Shown piece by piece: positions 26,671 to 36,190 of a DNA stretch of 64,000 nt (its first letter is position 1; every line of letters begins with the position of its first letter). This stretch comes from DATMNR01 sp963702765 (GTDB lineage Bacteria > Chloroflexota > Ktedonobacteria > Ktedonobacterales > Ktedonobacteraceae), in NCBI GenBank assembly GCA_963702765.1, contig CAVPEB010000040.1:1-64000 (forward strand), given 5' to 3'. Below the pieces are notes generated by a model. The model was not told the DNA's origin. It made no database searches and saw only the letters and a program-made list of their open reading frames with translations. A program made the position numbers and the translations under genes.

Positions 26671-28481
26671 GGTTCATGCGCACTTTTGCTGATTCTGGTG
26701 TACAAGATGGTCTTTTCCTCCCTGTGCGGGAAGCAGACACGTTCCTGATTGTGTTACAAGTAAGAGGAGTAGTTGATGATGGAAGGAGTTCCCCTTATGA
26801 GAAACGTGTTATTGCTTCCCGATGCAAGCGTCCTTGCGCTTCTTGATATTACCGTAGATGCTTCTGCGAAAACCATTACCGCTGTTGCCAGTACGATTTC
26901 CCCAGAAGTCCGTTGCCCAGTCTGTCAACACCCATCCAGCAAAGTGCAGTCGCGCTATGTGCGCACGCTCGCTGACCTGCCCTGCTCAGGTCAACCGGTT
27001 CGCTGGCTGGTCCAAGTCCGTCGCTTCTGGTGTCTGAATGCAGGATGTCCACGCAAGATTTTTAGCGAACGGCTGCCCACCTGTGCCCCTGCCTACGCTC
27101 GTCGGACCACACGGCAAGCAGAGAGTCTGCATGAACTGGCACTGACTGCTGGTGGCAAAGGCGGCGCCTACCTGGCACAGCGACAGGGGATGCCGGCCAG
27201 TCGTGACACACTGTTGCGCCTCACGCGCCGCAGCAAGCGAGCTATCGCTCCCAACCCTCACGTCTTAGGCGTGGATGATTTTGCTTGGAAAAAGGGACAT
27301 CGCTACGGCACCATCCTGGTGGATTTACAAAAGCATCAAGTCGTTGACCTGCTGCCCGATCGCGAGGCGGAAACGCTCATCAGCTGGCTCAAAGAGCATC
27401 CTGAAGTCAAGATCATCACGCGTGATCGTTCTGGGACGTATGCTGATGCCGCCAGGCGAGGCGCCCCGCAAGCCACCCAGGTCAGCGACCGCTTTCATTT
27501 ACTGGTGAACCTGCATACTGCTTTGATCCGCCTGTTTGACCGCAAACATGATGTACTCAAGCTGATCGCAGGAGAGCAACACGGTATGCAAGAGCCTCGT
27601 GTGACGGTTCCTGAAGTTCCAGCCAGCACAACATCGGCGGAACCCACCCCGCTTCCTCTCAAAGAGGTGCAACGACAAGCCCGACGAACCAGACGCCAAA
27701 CGCGCTATGAAGAAGTGCTCAAGCTGCACGAGCAGGGCGCGAGCCAGCGAGCAATTGCCGGTCTGCTGGGATTACACCGTGATACGGTTCGACGCTATCT
27801 GGCCGCTCCGGCCTTTCCAGAAATCGTTCGTCCCAAGCGGACCAGTAAACTGGACCCCTACAAGGACTATCTGCATCAGCGCTGGGAAGCAGGGCAACAG
27901 AACATCACGCACCTGGTGAAGTGATCCGTACTCAGGGCTACCAGGGGAGGGCGACAATCGTAATGAATATCTCATACCGTACCGCCAGCACCCCGAGTGA
28001 CTGCAGAGGTACCCACAGCAGAAGCAATAGTGAGCTCTAAGCGGTGGCTCTCTGCCTCTTTCTGCTCGTGAAGCCGCCTGGCTCTTCGTCTGCGATCCGC
28101 GCAAGCTCACCCTGCGGCAGGTTCACCAATTCGAATCGTTAGGCATACAAGACCGAAGGCTTGGCCAGCGCCAATCAGCTCACGCAAGATTTTCGAACGA
28201 TGGTTGTCAATCGGCAAGTAAACGTACTGCACCGGTGGCTGCAGGAAGCACAGGAGAGTGGCATCGCGGAATTGAGGAGCTTTGCGGCAGGCATCTTTCG
28301 TGACTACGATGCCGTGCGGGCTGCCCTGACGACGGAGTACAGCAATGGGCAGACCGAGGGCCGGGTGAATCGACTCAAACTCATCAAGCGGCAAGCCTAT
28401 GGCCGAGCGCAGTTTGATCTGCTTCGTCTGCGTGTCCTGCATCGGTCTGGACCACCGCATCAGCAAAAGTGCGCATGAACC
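26671..28481 (+). mobile_element. ISL3-family insertion sequence, complete ends, inactivated transposase
   Basis: Perfect 24-nt terminal inverted repeats (26670-26693 and 28459-28482, beginning GGTTCATGCGCACTTTTGC) bound an element of about 1.81 kb that holds one transposase gene of the ISL3 type. The ends start with GG as is common in the family. The 8-bp flanks (TGTCAAGT and AGTTCTTT) do not match, so no target duplication is left, suggesting age or rearrangement. Confidence 0.88.
26797..28478 (+). pseudogene. ISL3-family transposase, frameshifted
   Basis: Start ATG 26797 follows GGAAGGAG. The N-terminus has a zinc finger (VRCPVCQHPSSKVQSRYVRT ... CLNAGCPRKIFSERLP), then DDE residues in VLGVDDFAWKKGHRYGTILV and IITRDRSGTYADAARRGAP, and a helix-turn-helix (ASQRAIAGLLGLHRDTVRRY). 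The frame ends at 27924, but coding continues in other frames (VIRTQGYQGRATIV; SREAAWLFVCDPRKLTL) to a C-terminal part 28161-28478 with SNGQTEGRVNRLKLIKRQAY carrying the third acidic residue. At least three shifts separate the pieces, so the enzyme is dead unless supplied in trans. Confidence 0.9.
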
Positions 28482-28653
28482 AGTTCTTTCCTGTATTTTA
28501 CAACGTTTTTTTACGGACGAATCAACGTAATCCCCTTTATGGCATTATTTAAACAAAATACACCGACTGCTAGCAACAGCAGCGTTGGTACTCCTCCAAG
28601 TTGAGCCGCAATAAGTGAAATCTAAGGTATCTGCTTTTTGCGGTCTAAGCTAT

Positions 28654-28884
28654 CTACAAGATACTTAAATTTGAGTTCGTCAAGGTGGTAGTCCTCTGGC
28701 CGTTTGTAGAGGAATTTTGCAAGGTACTCCATATGAAACCAAGCGGGATAGAAGGAACGAGGTATAGCGGGTTCTTGAATTCATATGCGATGATCATAGA
28801 TATGACTGTTAAGATGGTTACGATGATTAATCCTGCCCACTGCATTGCTCGTGTTGGTGATGTTGATGGCGGTTTTTTCGACAT
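28654..28884 (-). CDS. small membrane protein, 76 aa
   Basis: The ATG at 28884 follows GAGGAGA. After a polar start (MSKKPPSTSPTRAMQW) come two hydrophobic segments (AGLIIVTILTVISMIIAYEF; LYLVPSIPLGFIWSTL) and a polar tail. I recognise no family. It lies 27 bases downstream of the broken DndB-like gene and may be cotranscribed. Confidence 0.6.
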   Translation of the reverse strand: MSKKPPSTSPTRAMQWAGLIIVTILTVISMIIAYEFKNPLYLVPSIPLGFIWSTLQNSSTNGQRTTTLTNSNLSIL

Positions 28885-28911
28885 AGAGTCTCCTCGCAAT
28901 TGAACATTGAT

Positions 28912-30078
28912 TTAGGGGAAGAGCGGCTTTGGAAGTATGGCGTTTTTGTCCTTCTTTGCTTTGCAGTAATCTGTTTCCAATGACTGAACTTCAATGTCAC
29001 TTAATGGTAAATTAATCAGGTATGCAACAAGAAGGGAAGAGAGTGTGATAGTAGCTCTTGTCCCATTTATCCGTCCATCCACCACGGCGATATTTTGCCA
29101 GTGAGGCTGATCAGATTCCCATCTAACCTCATTTAATCGCTTAATGACCTCTACCAGTGGAAGTTCTTTCCGCGTCCGTAGAGCAAGGGCTAATACAGCG
29201 ATTACTATAAGTTGTCCAGTGGGTTTTAAGCAAAGGTACTTTGCACGAAGCTCAGGTACACGTTCAGGAGCGTTAACTGCCTCGCGAAAATGGGTAAACT
29301 GCTTTAACAGAAGGGACCAAATGCCAACAATCTCATTGTAACGTTGATCTTTATCAGTGATTTGTTCCTCTAGCGCTTGGTCAAGCATTTTCGTAAATCG
29401 TAGAGAACGCTAAGTGTGCTGAATTTCTCTAATCGGTTGGTGAGAGTATTAGACTTCCAATTAATCAGGTCTTTCTTGATAATTTCTGGATGGTCCTTGT
29501 CCTCTCCTATCATCCATTGTACATATGTGGCATATCTATCGTTTGTGGTTGTTCGGATTGCTTTTCCTCGATCTATGGCACGAGCAGATTTATGCATATC
29601 TAGAAGCATCTTGTGGCATTCTGCGAATGAAGGAGAGGGAAGGAGAAGAACTGGAACCATATTATTTGCAAGAGCATAACGTTTCTGTCCTGACAGCATC
29701 GAGAGCGCTTGTAACATCCCAAGCATGCGGTGGTAGCCATCAATGGGAAACCATACTTCTCGTCCGGTCCCTACTAAGTCAAGCCAGCCCCAGATACCAG
29801 GACCTTCTTCTTCATACTGCCCTATTGTGAGCTGATGAAAATGGTGGAAGGTTATAAACGGCAAATGTCAAACCACCCATCCACCAGGACTCACCATGAG
29901 TGACACGTTGAACGATCAATCTGGCAATCTCATCAACTACTTTTTTTTCTTTTTGTAATGGGGGAAATAAATCCTTTTTAAGCGGAAGGGAGAGGTCTAT
30001 TGCTCTTTTAAGAAAAGCAACAGTTACCGTCCCAGAATATACCTCCCGCCCCCCTGAAATTATTTGTTGTACTAGCAT
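28912..30078 (-). pseudogene. DndB-like (DGQHR family) protein gene with two compensating frameshifts
   Basis: Three frames encode one protein of about 388 residues: MLVQQIISGGREVYSG..., then WFPIDGYHRMLGMLQALSML (the DGQHR motif as DGYHR), MLLDMHKSARAIDRGKAI and RLEKFSTLSVLYDLRK, then a C-terminal part with ELRAKYLCLKPTGQLIVIAV and WQNIAVVDGRINGTRATITL. This order matches DndB, a regulator in phosphorothioate DNA modification. The first and third pieces share a frame; the middle is shifted. One break is an A-run deletion near 29390-29396 (restoring LYDLRKMLDQALEEQ), the other an extra base near 29845-29870. No dndCDE genes are nearby. Confidence 0.72.
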
Positions 30079-30107
30079 TGCTCTCTACTCCATCATATTT
30101 TGTACAA

Positions 30108-30133
30108 AAGTAATGTTTGGGCAAACATTACTT
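30108..30133 (-). promoter_or_regulatory. perfect palindromic operator of the DndB-like gene
   Basis: AAGTAATGTTTG and CAAACATTACTT form perfect 12-bp arms around GG, 29 bases before the start codon. It covers the expected transcription start of the promoter at 30138-30166, an ideal place for a repressor. Confidence 0.8.
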
Positions 30134-30137
30134 ATAA

Positions 30138-30166
30138 AATATAGCATTGTTATCTTTTTTTGTCAA
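30138..30166 (-). promoter_or_regulatory. consensus sigma70-type promoter of the DndB-like gene
   Basis: On the minus strand TTGACA (30161-30166) and TATATT (30138-30143) are separated by exactly 17 bases. Expected start is near 30131, within the palindrome. Confidence 0.8.
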
Positions 30167-30309
30167 CTGTTCAAATCGTATTAACATTTCTTACATGCTC
30201 ATCAAACATATCTTTACAATATTGCACGAGCGCTCATATTCGTTGCATAATTGAATTGCCGTTTAAGGCAATCCCAGTTTTTATCTTTTCAATTGATTGG
30301 AAGTGTTTC

Positions 30310-31494
30310 ATGACCGTTACATCCGTAGAACTCGACCTTAACCGCCAACAAGAAGCCAAAGAATACGCGCGCATCCGTCGCCGTCTCTCCTATGTAACCA
30401 TGGCCATAGGCGTCGTAGGCATCATCATTTTGCTCTTCACAAACCTTGGAATCTGGCTCGCAAACCAGTTACAGGCACTCAGTTGGCAACCAGTCGCTGG
30501 TTGGTTCCCTCTCCAGATACTGGCATACTTCCTGATCTTGATGCTTGCATACGAAATTATCACCGCGCCAATTGCCTACTACAGCGGATTTGTCCTTCCC
30601 CATCGCTATGGCCTCTCAACTATGTCGATGAAAAGCTGGCTGGCCGACCTCTTCAAAGGCTTGGCGCTCAGCCTGGTACTCGAAATCCTGGTTATCGAAT
30701 TTGTATACCTCCTGCTCGCTGTACAACCACAAACATGGTGGCTCTGGGTAGCATTGGCAATGCTCTTCTTCTCAGTAGTGATGGCCAACCTCGCGCCAGT
30801 GCTCATCTTCCCCATTTTCTACAAATTTACACCGCTACCTGAAGGCGATCTGACAAAGCGCCTGCTCGCGCTTGCCCAACGTGCCAATACCCGCGTTCGC
30901 GGCGTTTTCACTATGCAAATGAGCAATAAAACAACCGCCGCCAATGCTGCCCTCATGGGATTGGGCAATACACGACGCATCGTCATCGGCGATACCATGC
31001 TCGACCGCTACACACCCGATGAAATCGAAGTAGTGCTGGCCCATGAACTGGGACATCACGTCCACCACGACCTCTGGAAGTTGATTATCAGCCAGTCCAT
31101 CCTGACCCTCGGAGGCCTGTATCTTGTGAACGTAGTGCTACACTGGGCCGTTGATACCCAACACATCTACACCAGCCTTGCCGATCCCGCAACCCTCCCC
31201 TTACTATTGGCACTCATGGGAGCCTTTGGCCTGATCGTCATGCCAATCGGCAACGGCCTGAGCCGGGCCATTGAATACCAGGCCGATGAATACGCACTGC
31301 AATCCACGAAGATGGTCGAACCCTTCAAAAGCGCGATGACCCGTCTGGCAAATCAAAACCTCTCTGATGTCGAGCCATCGCCCATCATCGAATTTCTCTT
31401 CCACGACCATCCATCAGTCAATAAACGCCTGAAGCATGCAGACAACTTCGCGGCAAACTTCGCAAATCCTGCCGGGACCAATAGTGTGCAATAA
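30310..31494 (+). CDS. M48 family membrane metalloprotease (Ste24/CaaX-type)
   Basis: The 394-residue protein starts at ATG 30310 (GGAAG upstream) with a charged N-terminus and several membrane helices. The zinc site is HELGH in VLAHELGHHVHHDLWKLI, and the third ligand is the Glu in EYQADEYALQ about 75 residues later. The tail FLFHDHPSVNKRLKHADNF is typical of Ste24-like enzymes. Such proteases act on membrane or prenylated proteins in quality control. The extension to an earlier in-frame start lacks family similarity. Confidence 0.93.
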   Translation: MTVTSVELDLNRQQEAKEYARIRRRLSYVTMAIGVVGIIILLFTNLGIWLANQLQALSWQPVAGWFPLQILAYFLILMLAYEIITAPIAYYSGFVLPHRYGLSTMSMKSWLADLFKGLALSLVLEILVIEFVYLLLAVQPQTWWLWVALAMLFFSVVMANLAPVLIFPIFYKFTPLPEGDLTKRLLALAQRANTRVRGVFTMQMSNKTTAANAALMGLGNTRRIVIGDTMLDRYTPDEIEVVLAHELGHHVHHDLWKLIISQSILTLGGLYLVNVVLHWAVDTQHIYTSLADPATLPLLLALMGAFGLIVMPIGNGLSRAIEYQADEYALQSTKMVEPFKSAMTRLANQNLSDVEPSPIIEFLFHDHPSVNKRLKHADNFAANFANPAGTNSVQ

Positions 31495-31613
31495 CTGAAA
31501 ACGATGAAGTATAACGTTGAGGTAGCGTAATCGCTCCTCTCTCAGGCGCTTTTCATCAAGCACCTGGTGTGTTCTTGTCCCTACTACTTTGTCAAGCTTA
31601 ATTCGACTATGGG

Positions 31614-31680
31614 ACATGTAGGGACACCCCTTCGTGTCCGGTCTTCGCCGATATCCGGCCTTCGCCGTTGGCAAGACGGA
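31614..31680. repeat. dispersed GTAGGGACACC...GTCCGG repeat
   Basis: GTAGGGACACCCCTTCGTGT followed by two CCGGTCTTCGCCG/CCGGCCTTCGCCG units. It lies in the 31495-31841 gap, which holds no gene. It is related to the units at 5170-5279. Confidence 0.5.
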
Positions 31681-31841
31681 GTACCAGCGGGTGTTCGGTC
31701 CATTATTCTACATGAAGCTTGACGAACTACTACAGCCTGAATACCCTTGAATTGTGATCTATGACCTATACAACCGCATCAATATTGGGTACTATAGACT
31801 AAGGGAGATCCCAGATCACTTATCGTAAGGGCTAGTTCAAC

Positions 31842-33397
31842 ATGAGAGACAGTAGCGACCTCGTTGGGAAAACACTGGGAACGTGTACGCTTGAAAAGCT
31901 CATAGGACAGGGCGGTATGGGAGCGGTCTACCTCGCTCAGCAAGCAAGGCCTGCACGCTATGTCGCTGTCAAGGTCCTGCTTCCCAACGTTTCTAAAAAT
32001 AGCAAAGAATATGAAGCGTTCCTCGTCCGTTTCCGGCGTGAAGCCGACGTCATTGCCAGGCTTGAACATATCAACATCATGCCCATCTATGAATATGGCG
32101 AACAAGATGGGCTTGCATTTTTGGTGATGCCTTATCTGGCAGGAGGCAGTTTGCGCGACCTGTTAGCGCATAGAGGCTCCATTTCTCTCCTGGAAACTGC
32201 TACCTACCTCGACCAGATTTGCTCGGCGCTCGCCTATGCCCACGCCCATGGCGTCATTCATCGGGACATCAAACCAAATAACCTCCTGATCCACAATGAT
32301 GGGCGACTTGTCCTGGCGGATTTTGGCATTGCCCGCATCATGCAAGATACTGGTAAGGCGGTCGACTCAACTCTGACCAGCCCGAGCATATTTATGGGTA
32401 CTCCCAATTATATGGCGCCAGAGATGGCACGGGGAGGCACCATCGATCATCGCGTTGACATCTATGAATCTGGCATTGTTCTTTTTCACATGCTTAGCGG
32501 ACGTGTCCCTTTCACCGGGGATTCTCCTTTGGTGCTTGCCATGAAGCATCTGCAAGAACCACTCCCTCGAGTGCATGACATGAACCCTTCAATCCCACCG
32601 GCTGTCGATACTGTCATACAAAAAGCCACCGCCAAAAGACCCGAAGATCGCTTCATGTCCGCTCTCGATTTAGCAAGCGCCTTTCGCTCCGCTATCACCA
32701 CGCCCCATGCTCCACAAATCTATACGGCGCCACCTCGCCAGTACGAAATACATACTACACCAGAGCCGCCTGTTTTAGAGCAGGCAAGGTACGCCAATCC
32801 AACTATCGGAGCCGAAGCAGCTTCTCAAAACTATCCTGTCACTCCTCAAACCATCCAGCACAATACCCCAAAGCGTACATTTCAAACATGGCTGATGTTG
32901 ATTGTTTTATTTCTTGTGCTTGCTCTTATTACTGGTGGGATATTTGTCATCAAAGGAACATTGGCAACACAGCAACCTCCTGCGACTCCAACCCCTATTG
33001 CAGCTTCGACTCACGGACTCCAACTTCAACCCCTACTGCAACTGCAACTCCTACCCCTTCTCAGCAAGCCACAATAGTGGTTCAGCACTACTACGATGAC
33101 ATCAACAATCGGGACTACCAGGCTGCCTACAGTCTCCTGGGAAGCCAGTTCCAAAGTTCACATCCTTATACTCAATTCTCCAGCGGATATGCAAACACTG
33201 AGCACGACAGCCTCACAGCCGGTACTGTAGCTGCTCTTTCAGACGGTACCTTCAATGTACCCGCCATCGTCGTTGCAACTGAAGACAACGTTCCGGGACC
33301 GGGTACACACCAGAGCACGTATCAGGGGTATTACATTGTCGGACAGGAGAACGGCACTTTCAAGATTTTAAGCGCAAATTTCTCGAAAGTGGCATAA
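31842..33397 (+). pseudogene. membrane Ser/Thr protein kinase, extracellular domain shifted out of frame
   Basis: The frame from ATG 31842 encodes a full kinase domain (IGQGGMGAVYLAQ, AVKVLLP, HRDIKPNNLLI, DFGIARI, GTPNYMAPEMA; residues about 13-285), a linker and one membrane helix (WLMLIVLFLVLALITGGIFV, about 347-368). It stops at 33077 after a short odd tail. In another frame the DNA continues with a Pro-Thr linker (TPTSTPTATATPTPSQQ) and an NTF2-like domain (ATIVVQHYYDDINNRDYQAA ... YYIVGQENGTFKILS) to 33397. Adding one C near 33009-33014 joins them. The kinase itself should still work; only the outer sensor part is lost, if the shift is real. Confidence 0.85.
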
Positions 33398-33531
33398 CAA
33401 TAGAAGTTCACGAAGATGGTAACACAAGCAAGCGCTCAGGATGACACCGAGTGACTAATTCGTCTCACTCCTACCTGTATCGGATCAATTCGACCCTCCA
33501 ATGGATATGACTACTCAACAGAAACCTCAGT

Positions 33532-33630
33532 GGTGCATCCGGCAAAAGCGTTCCAAGCTTGTTCGTCCCAAGATTAATAAACAAGCTCACTAAGCAATGT
33601 AACTAGGGAACTGAACTTGTCGGATGCACC
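33532..33630. repeat. 99-bp MITE-like element with imperfect inverted ends
   Basis: GGTGCATCCG-CAA...GTTCC at the left end matches the reverse complement of the right end (33606-33630) over about 23 bases with one gap. There is no coding inside. It lies in the 33398-33743 gap, which also holds a partial TCATCCTGAGC repeat in reverse near 33431. Confidence 0.5.
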
Positions 33631-33743
33631 TCTTAGAACATTGATACTCTTGCAAGATCAGGTTGTCTCTGTAACTTTTTTATTTCACTCCATCTCTGCC
33701 TCAGCTCTCCAATGGAGCGTACATCCTGAAAAACATCGGGGTA

Positions 33744-34400
33744 TCAGTGACTGAGTGGTGTGAGCTGTATCTGCTTCGCAAGCCCGTAGGCGGTCGGGAG
33801 ATCACTGTCGCTCTCGACAAAGACACGACCGATAACGAGCACCGAATTGTTCGGCGAAGCAATCTGTGTCATTCCCTGCGACACGGTTCCTTTCCAGCCC
33901 GGCCCGCTCATGAGGTAATCGCCAGCCTCGGTTCCCGTGGTGCGTTTGCCGACGTAGGCAAAATTAGTGCCGTCCGACGGATCAGTGAACTGCACGCTGT
34001 AGTACCGGCCCGCCATGTCCGGCACGTGCAAAACCTGCGGCCCTTTGGAGAGGTCGAGCAAGCCGCCGACGTAGAGCACGTCGTCGGTCCCGGTTGCTAA
34101 TAAGCTGGAGTTTGACGCCGAGGGCGAAGAGAGAGTGGGCACCGCGTACAGCGTATTGATGGGGATTGGGTCTCCGCCGAGCCCATGCTGAACGACCGCT
34201 CGTTTGTAGGCACTGTACGTGATAAGCGGCCAAAAATACAGGAAAACGCACGTGCCGAGTCCCCAGACGATGACTGCCACGACGATGAACAAAATGAGCA
34301 GGCCCCCTCCCATCGAGAAATACCTGTAGACGACCCATGCGAGGACGGCCAGGATGGCGAACGTAATGGGATATTTGTATTTCAGAATCAACCTGTTCAT
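33744..34400 (-). CDS. DUF1254 domain protein
   Basis: The 218-residue protein has an N-terminal membrane part (two helices: ITFAILAVLAWVVYRYF; LLILFIVVAVIVWGLGTCVF) and then the DUF1254 core: GGDPIPINTLYAVPTLS, TDDVLYVGGLLDLSKGPQVL, VPDMAGRYYSVQFTDPSDGT and YLMSGPGWKGTVSQGMTQIA. DUF1254 and DUF1214 usually occur in one envelope protein of unknown role. The DUF1214 gene ends one base before this start, so the two halves are made as separate, coupled proteins in reversed order. The base composition is visibly more GC-rich than the flanks. Confidence 0.88.
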   Translation of the reverse strand: MNRLILKYKYPITFAILAVLAWVVYRYFSMGGGLLILFIVVAVIVWGLGTCVFLYFWPLITYSAYKRAVVQHGLGGDPIPINTLYAVPTLSSPSASNSSLLATGTDDVLYVGGLLDLSKGPQVLHVPDMAGRYYSVQFTDPSDGTNFAYVGKRTTGTEAGDYLMSGPGWKGTVSQGMTQIASPNNSVLVIGRVFVESDSDLPTAYGLAKQIQLTPLSH

Positions 34401-34401
34401 C

Positions 34402-35004
34402 TCATGGCACTTTCATGACTGGCGGCACGTGGTACTCGCCGTCCAGGACCGCACGGCCGGGCAGATACGCGCGCAGCATCAGCTTGAAGTAGCCTGCCGG
34501 TGCCGGCAGCCAGTTGGACTCGTGCCCAGCGGGAGCCGTGCGCTGCAGATAAATGTCGATGGAGCCATCGGCGTTCGGCACGAGGCCGGAGCGAGAGCCG
34601 ACGCTGGAGCGATCGATGGGGTTGCTCACCATGTACCCGACCACATCGGTCATGGTCAGCGACCAGAAGGCATCGTTGGGCGGGAGTTGTCCTTCAGGAA
34701 AATGCAGGACGTACTCGTGTTGGCCGGAGAGCCGCCGCCCCGCGCTGTCGACGGTCGTCGTCCAGTACGCAGCCTCTTGCGCCACATTGACGGCGGGCAG
34801 GTTTCTGGCGCAGGCGGCCCGCAGGAGGATGCCATTGCCGGGCTGGCCGCATTTGAAGGTGGTGCTCCACCCGTTGACGGTCGTTGTTATGGATTTCATC
34901 ACCGCGTTCATAATGATATTTGCCGTGAGAAACGCCAGCACACCGCCGACGATGATTCCTTGTATGATGTGTGAGCCGGCGAGCCAGGTGAGGATAGTTG
35001 TCAT
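34402..35004 (-). CDS. DUF1214 domain protein
   Basis: The 200-residue product begins with a membrane helix (IIQGIIVGGVLAFLTANIIM) followed by the DUF1214 domain: VDSAGRRLSGQHEYVLHFPE, LPPNDAFWSLTMTDVVGYMV, SGLVPNADGSIDIYLQRTAP, NWLPAPAGYFKLMLRAYLPG. It is the promoter-proximal gene of the two-gene operon with the DUF1254 gene. The domain normally forms the C-terminal half of DUF1254-DUF1214 proteins. Function is unknown. Confidence 0.88.
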   Translation of the reverse strand: MTTILTWLAGSHIIQGIIVGGVLAFLTANIIMNAVMKSITTTVNGWSTTFKCGQPGNGILLRAACARNLPAVNVAQEAAYWTTTVDSAGRRLSGQHEYVLHFPEGQLPPNDAFWSLTMTDVVGYMVSNPIDRSSVGSRSGLVPNADGSIDIYLQRTAPAGHESNWLPAPAGYFKLMLRAYLPGRAVLDGEYHVPPVMKVP

Positions 35005-35115
35005 ACCTTGATTATACCACTATAGCTGTGAACGTCAAGGAAGAGTGAGCCAGGTGCCCCACGTCTCCGCTCTGCTTGAAAGAGACGTCAAGTCAAGCCA
35101 GCGGAGGGAAAAAAG

Positions 35116-35250
35116 GTGTATACAGTGGCACTTCGAGACGAAATTCGCACCTGGGTCTTGATCCAGTGCAAGAGCCAACGAGAGGCGGCTCGTCACTTTG
35201 GGCTCTCATGCAATACCGTAGCCATAATCCTGGCTTTGAGCCAGCGGCCT
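35116..35250 (+). pseudogene. remnant of an IS21-type (IstA-like) transposase N-terminus
   Basis: The frame starts MYTVALRDEIRTWVLIQCKS then QREAARHFGLSCNTV, the helix-turn-helix that opens IstA-like transposases. Beyond about 35250 the frame continues to 35682 without recognisable transposase sequence. Bases 35250-35736 give no gene that I can support. The ends of the element are not visible. Confidence 0.5.
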
Positions 35251-35736
35251 ACGGTACTGGCCGAGATGGGCGGCAGGCTCGGAGTCTTGGACCACGTGTC
35301 GAGCTCATTCGTCGCGACTCCAGCGCGAGAGCGGCACCTGGCACTGCTTGGGCAAGCTACAGGCGATGGCCGTGACTTGGGCGCACACCTGAGGGGGAAA
35401 AACGCCTTGGCGCCCCACTGCAGATGGGCGGTATCTGGATACCCCCGATCGAGTTGCTCGACGGCATCGGTTCGGCATCAATGGCCAATGGATCGAACCG
35501 GCGACGAGCTTCACATCGGGCTTCGGCTACGTGCAGATGGCCCTGCCACAAACAGTACGCAATACAAACTCGGGACGCCAGATATTCGTCTCTACCTCCT
35601 GTGGATCTACAGCCCAGGTGAAGGTGATCACTGGGTTAACGAAAGGAAATTTCGACCGTCTTGTCTCGATGAGCGAGCATGACACCTCTGTTCTTGGAAG
35701 CGAATATGCTCTAGCCGAGCTTCAGGGCTTTACAAC

Positions 35737-35785
35737 GAGCGTATGCTTCTCTCTGTCCGGGACTGGACGAGAGAAGCATACGCTC
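35737..35785. repeat. long perfect hairpin
   Basis: A 17-bp arm GAGCGTATGCTTCTCTC (35737-35753) pairs with 35769-35785; inside, GTCC pairs with GGAC. No T run follows on the plus strand. It sits between the IS21-like remnant and the tandem-SH3 remnant and may be a terminator for both sides or a repeat end. Confidence 0.6.
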
Positions 35786-35793
35786 TGATATAG

Positions 35794-36174
35794 CTATGCC
35801 ATAACATGACTAATAGGAACCCAACCGTGCTTTCCTTGCTGATCATAGCACCAGTACCACCCGCTTTCCTCTTCTTCGATGGTGAGTTCCTGACCAGCAG
35901 TCACCGTAAGTTCTATTGCATTGTAAGCAGCATGAGTACTTCCCGTCTTGCCATCTGCGTTCATCTGGATGAGATTTTGGGAACCCAGCCGCTTTTTTCT
36001 CGCTGATCAGTACACCATACCCAGATCCATTCAGGATTGTTCTCCCATTCACTGGTTCTATCGCTTACGACAAACGTTTCCCCAGTCTTCAACAGCAATT
36101 GGGTCAATGTACTCAGCTTGATAGTTCTTTGCAACCCGGCATTTTCGTTCAGGATCTGTTTGCGGTCTGTTCAT
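35794..36174 (-). pseudogene. tandem SH3-domain protein gene, broken by two frameshifts
   Basis: Three minus-strand frames give pieces of one protein: CRVAKNYQAEYIDPI, then KTGETFVVSDRTSEWENNPE and WIWVWCTDQREKSGWVPK (first SH3), then ELTVTAGQELTIEEEESGWY and WCYDQQGKHGWVPISHVMA (second SH3), stop at 35794. Conserved ALYDY-like, WxW and GWVP positions support bacterial variant SH3 domains. Each frame alone is short, which hides the gene from simple ORF searches. A start at ATG 36174 (or in frame at 36207) is plausible. Confidence 0.65.
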
Positions 36175-36190
36175 CCTCAATCCAATATTC

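Noticed and set aside
28105..28150. TTCGAATC near 28131 as a tRNA T-loop
   Set aside because: It lies inside the ISL3 transposase region and no cloverleaf can be drawn; no tRNA was found in the window.
26663..28489. Target-site duplication of the ISL3 element
   Set aside because: The 8-bp flanks TGTCAAGT and AGTTCTTT do not match.
34354..34974. 206-codon plus-strand frame over the DUF1214 gene
   Set aside because: Antisense to a recognised domain in GC-rich DNA; no ribosome site or family.
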